Shown here piece by piece: positions 14,937-24,665 of a stretch of 64,000 bases of DNA. Made by a program: the position numbers and the translations under genes. The notes under the pieces were generated by a model, which saw nothing but the letters and a program-made list of their open reading frames with translations, did no database searches and was not told the origin of the DNA. Each line of letters begins with the position of its first letter. Within the stretch, counting starts at the first letter, position 1. Source of the DNA: Sialis fuliginosa (lineage: Eukaryota > Arthropoda > Insecta > Megaloptera > Sialidae); NCBI GenBank assembly GCA_961205875.1, contig OY540815.1, positions 14,321,638 through 14,385,637 on the forward strand. The letters are read 5' to 3'.

Positions 14937-15876
14937 CACTCCGCAACAAAATTATCGCAACAACAATTTTCATTGAAATTTTATCAATTTTCAAATGCTT
15001 GTATTTCCGTCAATTTTGATCGTATGGAGACGAATTTTTTTTTGTTTTCTTGGAAATTTTCTCTAGTTTAAGCTTATATATATTTTGAATAGGTTCAAGT
15101 CAGTGCCGAGTCAGTATTCTTTAATTAAGCGTACCACCTTTTATTACTTAAATGGATCGTTCAAACGTGTGCCTGGACTACAGTAATTTTTTTATCCCAA
15201 TGAAATTTATATCACTGTAAAGTACTCTTTTCGACGAGTAATTAAAAAAAAAAGAGTTCTCTGCGATTTTATTTGAGCCCTGTAGGCCGTTTTAAAGATA
15301 TTTTTCCGTATTTAGCCAATACCGCCAACATTTGCATTAAATAGGGTTTGGAGTCATTAAATACTGTGGAAGTGACGAGCCACGGGGTCCCTTTGTTTAG
15401 AAACATTATAAACAATCGGCCCTTTTCAGGGTCAAATGATACGTTAAATCCGACCAACAACCTCCTCGCGGTACGTATTGGGTAATGCTGATGTTGGCGG
15501 TATTGGCTAAATACGGAAAAATATCTTTAAAACAGCCTTCAGGGCTCAAAAAAAATCGCAGAGAACTCTTTTTTTTTTAAATTACTCGTCGAAAAGAGTA
15601 CTTTACAGTGATATAAATTTCATTGGGAGAAAAAAATTACTGTAGTCCAGGTACACGTTTGAACGATCCATTTTTTTCAGTAATAAAAGGTGGTACGCTT
15701 AATTAAAGAATACTGACTCGGCACTGACTTGAACCTATTTAAAATATATATAGGCTTAAACTAGAGAAAATTTCCAAGAAAACATAAAAAAATTCGTCTC
15801 CATACGATTAAAATTGACGGAGATACAAGCATTTGAAAATTGATAAAATTTCAATGAAAATTGTTGTTGCGGAGTA
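14937..15876. mobile_element. fold-back DNA transposon in the intron just after the mbl start exon
   Basis: Two arms of about 390-400 bp (14937-15336 and 15484-15876) are inverted copies, with only scattered differences, around a 147-bp spacer. The ends read CACTCCGCAACAA and, inverted, TACTCCGCAACAA, and both are flanked by TA (14935-14936, 15877-15878), as for Tc1/mariner-type insertions. The left end carries about 13 extra bases or the right end has lost them. The element ends about 75 nt from the mbl donor, so the pre-mRNA would form a very long hairpin there. Confidence 0.85.
15337..15483 (-). other. unpaired spacer of the fold-back, open on the minus strand
   Basis: The 147 bp between the arms are unrelated to the arms and open throughout in one minus-strand frame (49 codons), including the stretch FDPEKGRLFIMFLNKGTPWL. 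The frame runs on into the left arm. Such spacers can be captured host gene fragments. I do not recognise the peptide, and it may be chance. Confidence 0.4.
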
Positions 15877-15953
15877 TATATTCAATGATGAGCTGGGATT
15901 ACTATGGTATATTAATTGTGTAGGTAGCTAAACCCTGAGAAAGGTAACTAATG

Positions 15954-15959
15954 TCTTAC
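15954..15959 (-). other. mbl: mbl splice donor (GTAAGA)
   Basis: The minus-strand sequence reads AAG|GTAAGA directly after Lys62. This is a near-consensus 5' splice site, and the same junction position (after the SIK of CYDSIK) separates the two halves of zinc finger 2 in other insect muscleblind genes. Confidence 0.93.
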
Positions 15960-16145
15960 CTTAATACTGTCGTAGCACGCAGTAACACGTCCATTCTGCA
16001 CCTCCACGTTGGCCGGAGGATGGGCGAACTTGCACTCCGTGTCAGGTCTGGAACACTTCTGCCTCTGGAACTCCCGGCACACCTCCAGTTGGAGCCAGCG
16101 GGAGTCCTTTCCATTCAGTAGATTATTCATATTTACCATGGCCAT
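15960..16145 (-). CDS. mbl: muscleblind, first coding exon (partial CDS, 62 codons)
   Basis: Muscleblind is a CCCH zinc-finger RNA-binding protein that binds YGCY motifs and controls alternative splicing, RNA localisation and muscle and neural differentiation. Read from 16145 down, the exon begins MAMVNMNNLLNGKDSRW. It carries a full CCCH finger with spacing C-X7-C-X6-C-X3-H (C23, C31, C38, H42; core CREFQRQKCSRPDTECKFAH), then the muscleblind-specific linker and C57, the first cysteine of finger 2, ending at K62. The start is set by an in-frame TAA at 16173-16175, ten codons upstream; ATG at 16145 is the first Met after it, in good context (GAG before, G at +4). A second Met is at 16137-16139. 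The exon ends in phase 0 at a GTAAGA donor; reading on gives VRH and a stop, which is intron. The protein continues outside the window (below position 1). Identity is seen directly from the motif. Confidence 0.97.
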
Positions 16146-16793
16146 CTCGATCAAATATATCACACAACAATTTTACACAAAAATATATTACGTTATTATT
16201 ATTTTATATATATATCTGGTAATAAATATATTTATATTTATATATATTTGTGGCTTTTCAATATTAAGTTCATTTGTAAAATGAGATAAATTATGTGTCA
16301 AAATCACAAGACGAAATTTCTAATTAATTATATTTTATGGTTTATATATAGTTATATATCAATTACTTTTTCTCACAGTCATTTGCTTTTTTATTTAGTA
16401 CGGATATATTATTATTATATATGTTGCAAAATTTGAACTGAGACTAGTGTTAATATTACACAATATAATTAACTTTTAAAATATTGATTATTCACACACT
16501 TTTATTTAAAAAATATCAGCACTGCCTTGATCAGTTAATTTCGTGGATTTGTTACTGATGTTGCGAGGTTTCAGTACGGTATAGGGCAAAGGCGGGTGAA
16601 TTGAAATCGAGAAGCTAGCTTTGCATTATTATTTAGCCTCGGGATAAGCTGAAAGCCGTTGTAGATTGTTGGATCTGTGATGCTCTTGCAGTTTAAATAG
16701 TATCAGTTATTATTAATGTGATGTAGGTGAAACAGATTTCTATTGTTCTTAGTTATGACGGTTTTGGTGCCTTTGGGGATGTGAAGCAGAAAT
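16146..16793 (-). other. mbl: mbl 5' UTR portion of the start-codon exon
   Basis: From the acceptor at 16794 to the ATG there are about 648 nt of non-coding sequence on the minus strand. The distal part (about 16545-16793) is richer in GC and more complex than the flanks, as expected of an exon; the part next to the ATG is very AT-rich. Together with the coding part this makes an 834-nt exon (15960-16793). In Drosophila the equivalent exon 2 also contains a long 5' UTR plus the start codon. The boundary is inferred from the splice signal, not from RNA data. Confidence 0.75.
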
Positions 16794-16812
16794 CTGTAAA
16801 AAATAATATATA
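16794..16812 (-). other. mbl: mbl splice acceptor with polypyrimidine tract
   Basis: The minus strand reads TATTATTTTTTACAG immediately before ATTTCTGCTTCAC. The U-rich tract plus CAG is a good 3' splice site, and the sequence changes from AT-rich to more complex at this point. No competing acceptor of similar quality was noticed between here and the ATG. Confidence 0.75.
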
Positions 16813-16844
16813 TTTAGTTTTATACTTACAACAAACAAATTAAT

Positions 16845-17705
16845 TAACTCTTATCGGTTGGAGTTCCGAAAACCGGAACCTTCCGATTGGCTTCAAATTT
16901 TTATCAAATACTCCATTATGCACTAGATAGATGATGATACCTGAAAGGATTTTTGGCGACTCAAAGCAGTAGGGGGGTAAAAAATAATTTTTGTAGCAAA
17001 TACATATATACTTATATTAACATCTATATAAATTTATATAAGTACATGTAACAAATGAAAAATTTATACATGTGTGTAAGTTAATACCAACCCAAAACTT
17101 ATCAACTCGATTTCGCCCCAATAGATTGCCATAACCAAGGACAGTTAACATGTATATTATATCTTTATTTTATAGATAGAATTATTTAAAAACTATTTGT
17201 GGCGGCGGAGAATCCCTGTTTTTACCTAACGAAAACTAACCAACCCAAAACTAATTAACTCGATTTCGCCCCAATACCAAGGAGAGTTAATATGTATAAT
17301 ATTAGAGCATCAACTCTATTATTGGGGCGAAATCGAGATGATTAGCATTAGGTTGGTTAGTTATCGTTAGGTAAAAACGGGATTCGATCTCCGCCGCAAC
17401 AAACTGTTTTTAAATAATTCTATCAAATAAAATAAACATAAAAATGATATAAATGTTCTAGTCACGCATGCGCAAGATTCAATATCTACCTTGTTTAGGG
17501 CAAAACTATTGGGGTGAAAGAGACATAATTAATCTGGATAAATAGAATTTAAAAAAAATAAAATACGTCATTGTCGCGATTTTTAAGCTATCACGAAAAT
17601 ATAAAAAACATTTTTTTTTCACCCTTCTGGTTCGATTTGCCAAAAATACCTTTAGGTACTTTTACAAGTGGGTTCTGGTTTTCGTAACTTCAGCACTCTT
17701 ATTTA
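16845..17705. mobile_element. second fold-back element, in the intron just before the mbl start exon
   Basis: The sequence is an imperfect palindrome centred near 17290. The inner arms (about 17085-17300 and 17310-17540) share GATTTCGCCCCAATA, CTAACCAACC and TTTTTACCTAACG in inverted order. The outer arms (about 16850-17000 and 17560-17700) share a more diverged GTTCCGAAAACCGGAACC-type segment and a TTTTTGGC segment. The left arm contains an internal direct repeat of the CAACCCAAAAC...CGCCCCAATA unit. It starts about 50 nt from the mbl acceptor and fills most of the presumed intron between exon 1a and the start exon. Confidence 0.8.
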
Positions 17706-17969
17706 TAAAATATTTTATAGGGACCAAATACTAATAATAAATATAATTTATTAGACGCCGAAATATTCAAAATGTATCAATATATGATAGAGGCAGTTAA
17801 AATGTCAATGACACAGAGGATACGATTTTTTATTACGTTCAAAGCAGCCTAACAAATGCTAAAAGAAATCATATACAGATAAGTCGGGAGTACACATGGA
17901 TTTACTTTATAATATACACGTGTATTGTATATGTATATATAACATTAAAAATTAATTACTAAAACATAC

Positions 17970-18172
17970 CGATAAAGAGACAAGACATATCACAAAACAA
18001 ATCGCTACATTTGCAAATAAAAACACAACTAATAATATTCAACAAACAAACACAACAAATAACCGAAACAAGAGAACGTGATTAATATGTAAATATCTGC
18101 ACTTATCGGCAGACTAACACTTTCACTACATACAACAACACGTTAGACTGTGGATGTCGCGAGGAGCAAACT
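17970..18172 (-). other. mbl: candidate proximal non-coding first exon of mbl (exon 1a)
   Basis: On the minus strand a TCAG initiator at 18171-18174, inside a GC-rich stretch, is followed by about 200 nt ending in TTTATCG|GTATGT, a reasonable donor at 17964-17969. There is no long open frame, so it would be 5' UTR spliced to the acceptor at 16794, over an intron of about 1.2 kb mostly filled by a fold-back element. The start point and use of this exon are inferred from composition and signals only. Confidence 0.5.
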
Positions 18173-18330
18173 GAGTTCGCGACAGCAGACCGGCTCCCGC
18201 CTGACCATTACCACTACTTCTTGCAAGCTTGGTGGTGGGAAAAAACCGGGCTATGGCCGAAACTCGCGGGGGACTAACTCACTCACTCACTCGCGTGCGT
18301 GTGTGTGTGTGTGTGTGTGTGTGTAAGTGT
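18173..18330 (-). promoter_or_regulatory. candidate proximal mbl promoter with GAGT and GT repeats
   Basis: This is a locally GC-rich block in otherwise very AT-rich sequence, just upstream (minus strand) of the candidate exon 1a. It contains a (GAGT)n run resembling GAGA-type elements next to a (CA/GT)n microsatellite. It has no TATA box that I can place with confidence. Promoter activity is an inference. Confidence 0.45.
18293..18326. repeat. (GT)n microsatellite
   Basis: A (GT)n dinucleotide run of about 13 units follows CGCGTGC and a (CTCA)n run. It is likely polymorphic, and it lies inside the candidate proximal promoter. Confidence 0.9.
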
Positions 18331-19544
18331 TTAGGGGTCCGTGTTTGTAATTAATGTAAAAGACTATTCACTTACAAACGCCCTGTTGTTTTGTTTTTAT
18401 GGATGTGAGGGTTAGCTTTATTAATTTGATAAAATTAATATGGTAATGTTTTTTTACTGCATGTATATATGTTACATCAGTGTTTCTCAACCCAAACTAT
18501 ACTGCAAACAGCAGATGGTATGTTTACATAAATCAATATACAGTCGTACCTCCGAGTTACGGCTTCCTGACTAATGCGTTTCGCATGTACGTACGTTTTC
18601 AATTGACACAATATTTAGAGTGACATTTTTTAGCAACAATTTATAAAATAACAGTGTTCGACTATACAGCGGATAATTTTCACTATATATATTTTAGAAA
18701 TTATAAAGTTACAGCTTCCATCTATGATATGTATACTATATAAAAAATGAATAAAATATTCAATGGGTTTCAAAGGTTAAAAATATATAATAATCAAAAT
18801 AAATATTCAATCTATATTATTTAAAGAAAACCCTGATAACATACCAATTGATCAAAATTTAAAAAAATCATTATTATAAAATATAGGTACCTTAATTCTA
18901 GTATCGACCGTAACATTACCGTATAACAATAACTAATATTTTAAAAATCAACATAATTTAGAATAATTATATATAAGCTAGACAAATAACGTACTAGACA
19001 CATTAATAGGTATTTATGAATAATATACAAGACTTCCTACAGTGCTTCTGGTATACCTTTTCTTCTACAAGGTCATTTACCCTCACAGATTGCCCCTAGG
19101 ATATCATAATGCCTAATACGGTAGCAATACGAAATCATTTATATTGGTTTTGTAAATTTATATAATCATATAAAAAGATAAAAATTCGAAATCATAAGTC
19201 AGTACCGTACTTACAAATATTTATAGACTTTAGATTTATTTACTTTTATATCTTACTTTATTTTGCTTGTTTAAACGTTTTGTTATATTTAAGGTTTTGT
19301 TTCATGACACTTCAAGATATTAATACAAAAATGTCACAACAAGACAATTATATTGAATGATTCAATAACTCAGTATCCGATCCTAAATATAATATACCCG
19401 TAATAATAATTTCGAAATCAATTTACTGAAATTTCATACAGTTAATATAGTATCCATTTATATCTATCTACTCTCTATTACTGTATCAATTTTCTACGGT
19501 CATTTCATTACATCAGCCTTGCATTAACGCGTACAGAAACACAC

Positions 19545-19605
19545 AAGAACACAGACACAGACACACACACACAGACATACGAACACAAACACGCACATAT
19601 GTACG
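19545..19605. repeat. degenerate (CA)n-rich microsatellite
   Basis: This is an interrupted run of ACACAC, ACAGAC and ACACGC units on the plus strand, in intronic AT-rich DNA. Confidence 0.8.
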
Positions 19606-22301
19606 ATCGAACATGAATACAGAGTACAAAAATAGTTTTAATCATGGCGTCTCCAATAGCAGCTTTTGTGGAAGATAAAAGAAGAATCCCAAAAAAGCTA
19701 CTAAAATGATGTTACAAAAGTATTTTTTAAAACTAATAATATTAATTATATGGACTTTCTAATATAGTTTTCACTGTATTTTTCGTCAATACATGTTTAA
19801 TTATCCCCGCCTTTTATGAAAAAAAAAACGTCGGGCTAACAAGTAAACATCCCCAGATGTCACTATCCGATTTTAATGAAACTTGGTAAAAATGTTCTTT
19901 GGGTAAAAATTAAGAACACGTATTTTTTTATACGTGCCCGTTTTTAAGTTTATGTGTTGAAATCGACCCTTGAAAATGAGGGTAAAATTTTAAATTACAA
20001 AGAGTAAAAATTTGGTAAATTCATCGATAGGGGGTGTGCAACCCTTAAAGTAATGAAAAATGAAATGTAGCGATTTCAAGTATTGAATTTGAAATAAAAT
20101 ACAAATATTGCAGAAATTTTCGAGAAAGTTACAAAACCTTAATAATATAATGTAATTTATGAAGACCCATAATAATATGTTAAGACTGCCACTGGTTGTA
20201 GCCCTAACTATTTGAGAGCGCGAGCAATGTGGACAATAGAAATGACCCTCGATACGTCTTAGACGCTAGAGGTTAGCAGATGTTTAATCACAGCTGATTG
20301 CTACAGGGAAGCTGGGGTCCACGCTAAACTTGATTTCGGAAACTTGTTCATATGTGTATTACATTTATATATGTTGGTATGAATTCTCATAGTGGAGTTT
20401 CCTGAGAAACTGGATGTAGGAGCATTTCCAGTGATTCTTCAATTGGTCATTTAATAAATAATTTGAAAACAAGAAATAAAAAGAAGAAATGTTATTGTTC
20501 ATTTAATTTTCAGTATAAAATACATATGTACTATTATCAAATATAAGTAAACATTTAGGTGCAGTTCTCCTGAAAGAACTATGAAAAGCTTTCTGATAAA
20601 AAATGTTTCTCTTTATTTTTAGATTAAAAAAAATCATATGAATATGTATAAAAGTTCTAGTTGTTGCCAAAACTAACTGTATCTACAGGAGTAACAAGAA
20701 ACAGAAATAATTATTGACCATTGTCTCCACAGACGCAACTACAGTTTAGGTTATAAAAATTGTTTATGTTCAACATGGAACATAATGAAAATGTTCCTTT
20801 TGGTTTAATTATTAAAAAAAAAATTAATAAATATTATTTGTTAAAAAATAACTGTATAAAAAAAAGAAGATTGTCTGAGGACCACTGTATAGAATTCACA
20901 GCGAATGTTTTTATAAAAGTAAAACGCGTTTTAAAGTCATGATCAAGGGTTGAGATTGAAGGGTGGTGAAGGCACTAAAAATGATGTACGCTGTTTTATA
21001 AGTTTCCAGTCAAGTTTACCAACGCTTCAGTGTTTCAATGTTATTAAGATCAAAAGTAAAACTTCGAATTAATTTTTGTACATACACTAACTATCGTAAA
21101 GATTTTCTTGGCAAGTGTTAATTATTATGATATGAATATTAAACCAACTGCTTTAATATCTCGAAACTTTAATTTTGCAAACTATAACTCAAACGTACAC
21201 ATATGTAGATAAAATATATTAAAGATAACTATCTGCGTTAAGAGCTGAAGTAACTAACTGCGATTTTACGTTTTTAATACTCGGTAGGTTTTCTTGTGTT
21301 TTACTTGACTTAAAAAAAAAAACAGAGAGATGTTGAACTTTATATATATTAAAGTTAATACATATTATATATGTTAAATTTATAGCAAACAAAATTCGAT
21401 GAATATTAGTCCTTGCTTTTCTTGAAAAGAAAATTGATGTTAACAGATTAAAACAAAATAAAGCTGTTAAAAATTGGCTGGGAGACAATTGTAATCAATT
21501 AAAACAACAAAAAAAAAACATCTACCAATTCGGGTCGGGCAAATACATAACAATCAAATAAATATTGTCAATGAACTTAGAAATATATGAGGTTGATGAC
21601 TGATGAGAGGGAACCTTGAATATATTCTGTGTAGGTTTTACATTATTAGTTTTTAACATAATAAAACAAGCCACGTAAATATATCCACCACTAGCATCTC
21701 GGCTATCTTCTAAAGAAACCTATCCGAAAAAATGTATTGAATCTACCTTACATAGATTTAACATCGTCATATTTTAGTGATATGAGAAACATACATATGT
21801 ATTTTAAAACTATAAATAGAGACTGGTAAAAATTTATTTATGAAAATACAAAAAACTACCTTTTCGTAGTTCTTGTAATTGTAAAATATTTACTGTTATC
21901 GAAATGCAAACAAATATGTATTTGTAAATAACAAGATAACATTACACTCAAACAAATAACGAAGACAATTTTATAATGAAAATAGAAACATATATGTGGT
22001 TAATATTTTAAAACCTAGGACAGGTCGTTAAAAAGAACACAGTTTAATTATAAAATGCAATTTGTCTTTGTCATCTTTTGTAAATGATTACCGTTTGTTA
22101 TCTGTTTTATTTTTGTTCTTTGTATGAATTTTATTTACATACTCTTTTTTTCTGCGAATAAAGAGAATCACAAGAGAAGTGATACTTGTCCTTGTGTAAT
22201 GAACAATATCAAACGATGAATAAATTTCGAAAAAATGTATGTAAAACTAAAAGCTGTTTATATTTTACAGAATCACAACGTGTTACTTCATTTTATTTTT
22301 T

Positions 22302-22778
22302 ATAACTTACTAGCGCCAGTCTTGGCCCCTTTAAGATTGGTGGGCTAATTTTTTGTTGTTTTCATGAACTCATATTACTAATAAAACAAGTAAGTACCTC
22401 TTCATTAAATCATGTTTTTTTCTCCATTAATGGAAAAAGTAAAACCAGTAATGTCCACCCAGACACTTACTAATAATTACAAAATGATACGTACTACGAC
22501 ACAAAAGTCATAAAATAAATAATTGTAAATTCTGTATGTAAATCAAATGATAATATAATAATTAATAAATAGATTACACTAATTATTAGTTTAAATGCCC
22601 ATCATTTTGACACCCATTGACCGATTGTCATCAAATTAAGCTGTTTTACTGTTAATTGTCTATAGATTATGATTCTGTAATGGCAGTTATCAAATATCAA
22701 CAAATATTTCTAATTTAGTACATTTAATTAAACAATAATTCAACACTGGAGTATGATCCAAGATTGGTACCAGTACAT
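22302..22778. mobile_element. MITE family A, copy 2 (inverted, diverged)
   Basis: This is the reverse orientation of the copy at 8558. The left end AGCGCCAGTCTTGGCCCCTT matches the inverted right end of copy 1, and the right end CCAAGATTGGTACCAGTAC matches its left end. The internal CCCATTGACCGATTGTCATC is the inverse of copy 1. The divergence is clearly greater than in the copy at 30177. Confidence 0.7.
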
Positions 22779-23389
22779 ACATCATATCTTAAAGCTAAAA
22801 TCTTGAATATGTAAAAAATGAGTTGTGAAATAATTTAATATCACAAAATACTGTACACCTATTTTTCTACTCTCCAAAAATGGACTGCATGCATACCATG
22901 TCATGCACTAAAATAAATATTTCTTTAGAAAACATCCAACAGCCAAATTAAGATACTTTTAGTCAGTTAATTACATAAAACAACCGATACCGCAGACGAA
23001 AAACAATCATATATATCCATATAGAGCAACACATTAAAATTAGTAACATCTAATAACATTAGTTTAATCTATGAAAAACACCTCCACATGACCGATTTCA
23101 ATATCTGTAACTATTCACCTATCAATCCAAAAAAACAATTTAACTGCCAGGTACATCAGTACAATAATTAAGTTAGATTTTCATTTTAGTTACAGTAACG
23201 AAGGCGTGTTGGCGGTATCTTCCACGCAAGAAGGATGGTCTTTAGCCATGACCAATACCCACCCACGTTTGCAATTGGATTGCATCTTATGGGTTATATG
23301 GAATTGTATATTTGTAAGAGATGTTTCACACTACACAAATAATGACTGAACTGATTTTTGAAGAAAAGAAAAACACTTAAATAATCCTC

Positions 23390-23460
23390 ATCACCATTTA
23401 TTAGACTCCTGATGAGGACTTCTTGTGAAGTCGAAACACGTGTCTCTGTTTTTCAGTATT
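23390..23460 (+). other. hammerhead-like stem-loop motif (Penelope-type relic?)
   Basis: CTGATGA (23409-23415) is followed by a 6-bp stem, GACTTC-TTGT-GAAGTC (23417-23432), then GAAAC. This is the layout of the hammerhead ribozyme core found in Penelope-like retroelements. However, one unpaired G separates CTGATGA from the stem, and I could not pair a convincing stem I, so activity is doubtful. Confidence 0.3.
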
Positions 23461-24620
23461 TAGCTGATTTTTAAACCCTGCAGTATAACATGGTTTTAGG
23501 GTGTCGATATTTTTTTACTCGCTCTCGTTACGAAATAAGGTAGTTTAAGACCCAAAATAAATTCCCCCACAAAGATTACCTTGAAGTTCAATTTTAAGAG
23601 GGCGGGGGTCTTGTTTCCCATTTAAATAACATGGAAAAATTATTCTTTAGTACTAAAGTTGGTAGTACTGATTCATGATAGAGCAAAATATTTTTTTGAC
23701 ACACCCTAATGGATGTAATAGATAGATTCGGTATATTGAGGTTCTTGTTTACTATAGTTAAAATATCATAGCTTAAATAAATATATTTTACAATAAGTTT
23801 TGCCCTCAAATAAGTTCGTGTGAAATTACATTATAAAGTGAACTAAACACTTGCACAATCATGAATTTATTCCTTTTTAACACCTACAATATTGCACTTG
23901 AAAATATATATGTACATTTACATACATGTGTTTCATCTACAAATATAGTTATATTTCTTTAATATGTAACATTAACTTTAGTAGGTAGATAGATACTAAC
24001 AACACGTTAAATTTCGTAATTTTTGAAGTGTTCTTTTAAATTCTACAATACATGTATGTATTAAATATTTAACACCTACATTCTGTGAAGACAACTGCCT
24101 ATAGAAGTTTAATATTATATAGATACATATTAGGTTACGTTCGTATATTATTATATTCTTTGTATTCGTATAATTTTTTTCACAGCTTTATTGAAAGATG
24201 TTTACATATCAAAGATATACATATTTTATGTAACAAAAACATTTACTATACATATTGAACATCAAAAGAAGAAGAAAAAAATTATTTTTATTCTCTCGTG
24301 TAAAATCTAAATTTTTTCATTTCTGTTTTTATATTTCATATGTACGGTCAATTGAAAATAAAAATAAAAATAGGTAGGTACATGTTTATTAACCACATCA
24401 TGGCAACTGTGTGGGTTTTAAATAATTAAGAAATACAATACTTCTTGTTTATAAAAATCGCCAATAAAGAAATGCATACTGATTTGTATGAACTAAATAA
24501 TTTTTATTTCATTTTACGACACTATGAACAGACGAGACGAGCGTCTTGTCTTGGTTTTGTAATTGAAGTCTCGTTTTAATCTCGAATTTTACATTCGACA
24601 GTCGCATATTGTCTTGATAC

Positions 24621-24665
24621 GAAAACCTGCTCTTATAGCAGCCATAACTGGTGCATTTACCTTAT
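24621..24665. mobile_element. MITE family A, terminal fragment
   Basis: The sequence AACCTGCTCTTATAGCAGCC followed by ATAACTGGTGCATTTACCTTAT matches the last 45 bp of the copy at 8558. The other end is missing. Confidence 0.65.

Larger units (their letters stand above)
1..15953 (-). other. mbl: mbl intron after the start exon (incomplete)
   Basis: The intron runs from the donor at 15959 to beyond the window edge, at least 15.9 kb. I searched the minus strand for the exon encoding the rest of zinc finger 2 and saw none. Apart from the elements listed separately it is AT-rich low-complexity DNA. Short higher-GC blocks without assignable function lie at about 490-680, 6735-6880, 9680-9930, 12490-12840 and 13530-13610. 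Open frames there look like chance or composition effects. Confidence 0.8.

Noticed and set aside
16146-16163. Upstream extension of the muscleblind frame to GTG at 16163 (MIYLIE...)
   Set aside because: It begins at GTG, not ATG. The conserved protein starts MAMVNMN, and ATG 16145 is the first ATG after the in-frame stop at 16173-16175.
16009-16284. 91-codon plus-strand frame
   Set aside because: It is antisense to the muscleblind start exon and then runs into AT-rich sequence; a shadow of the real exon.
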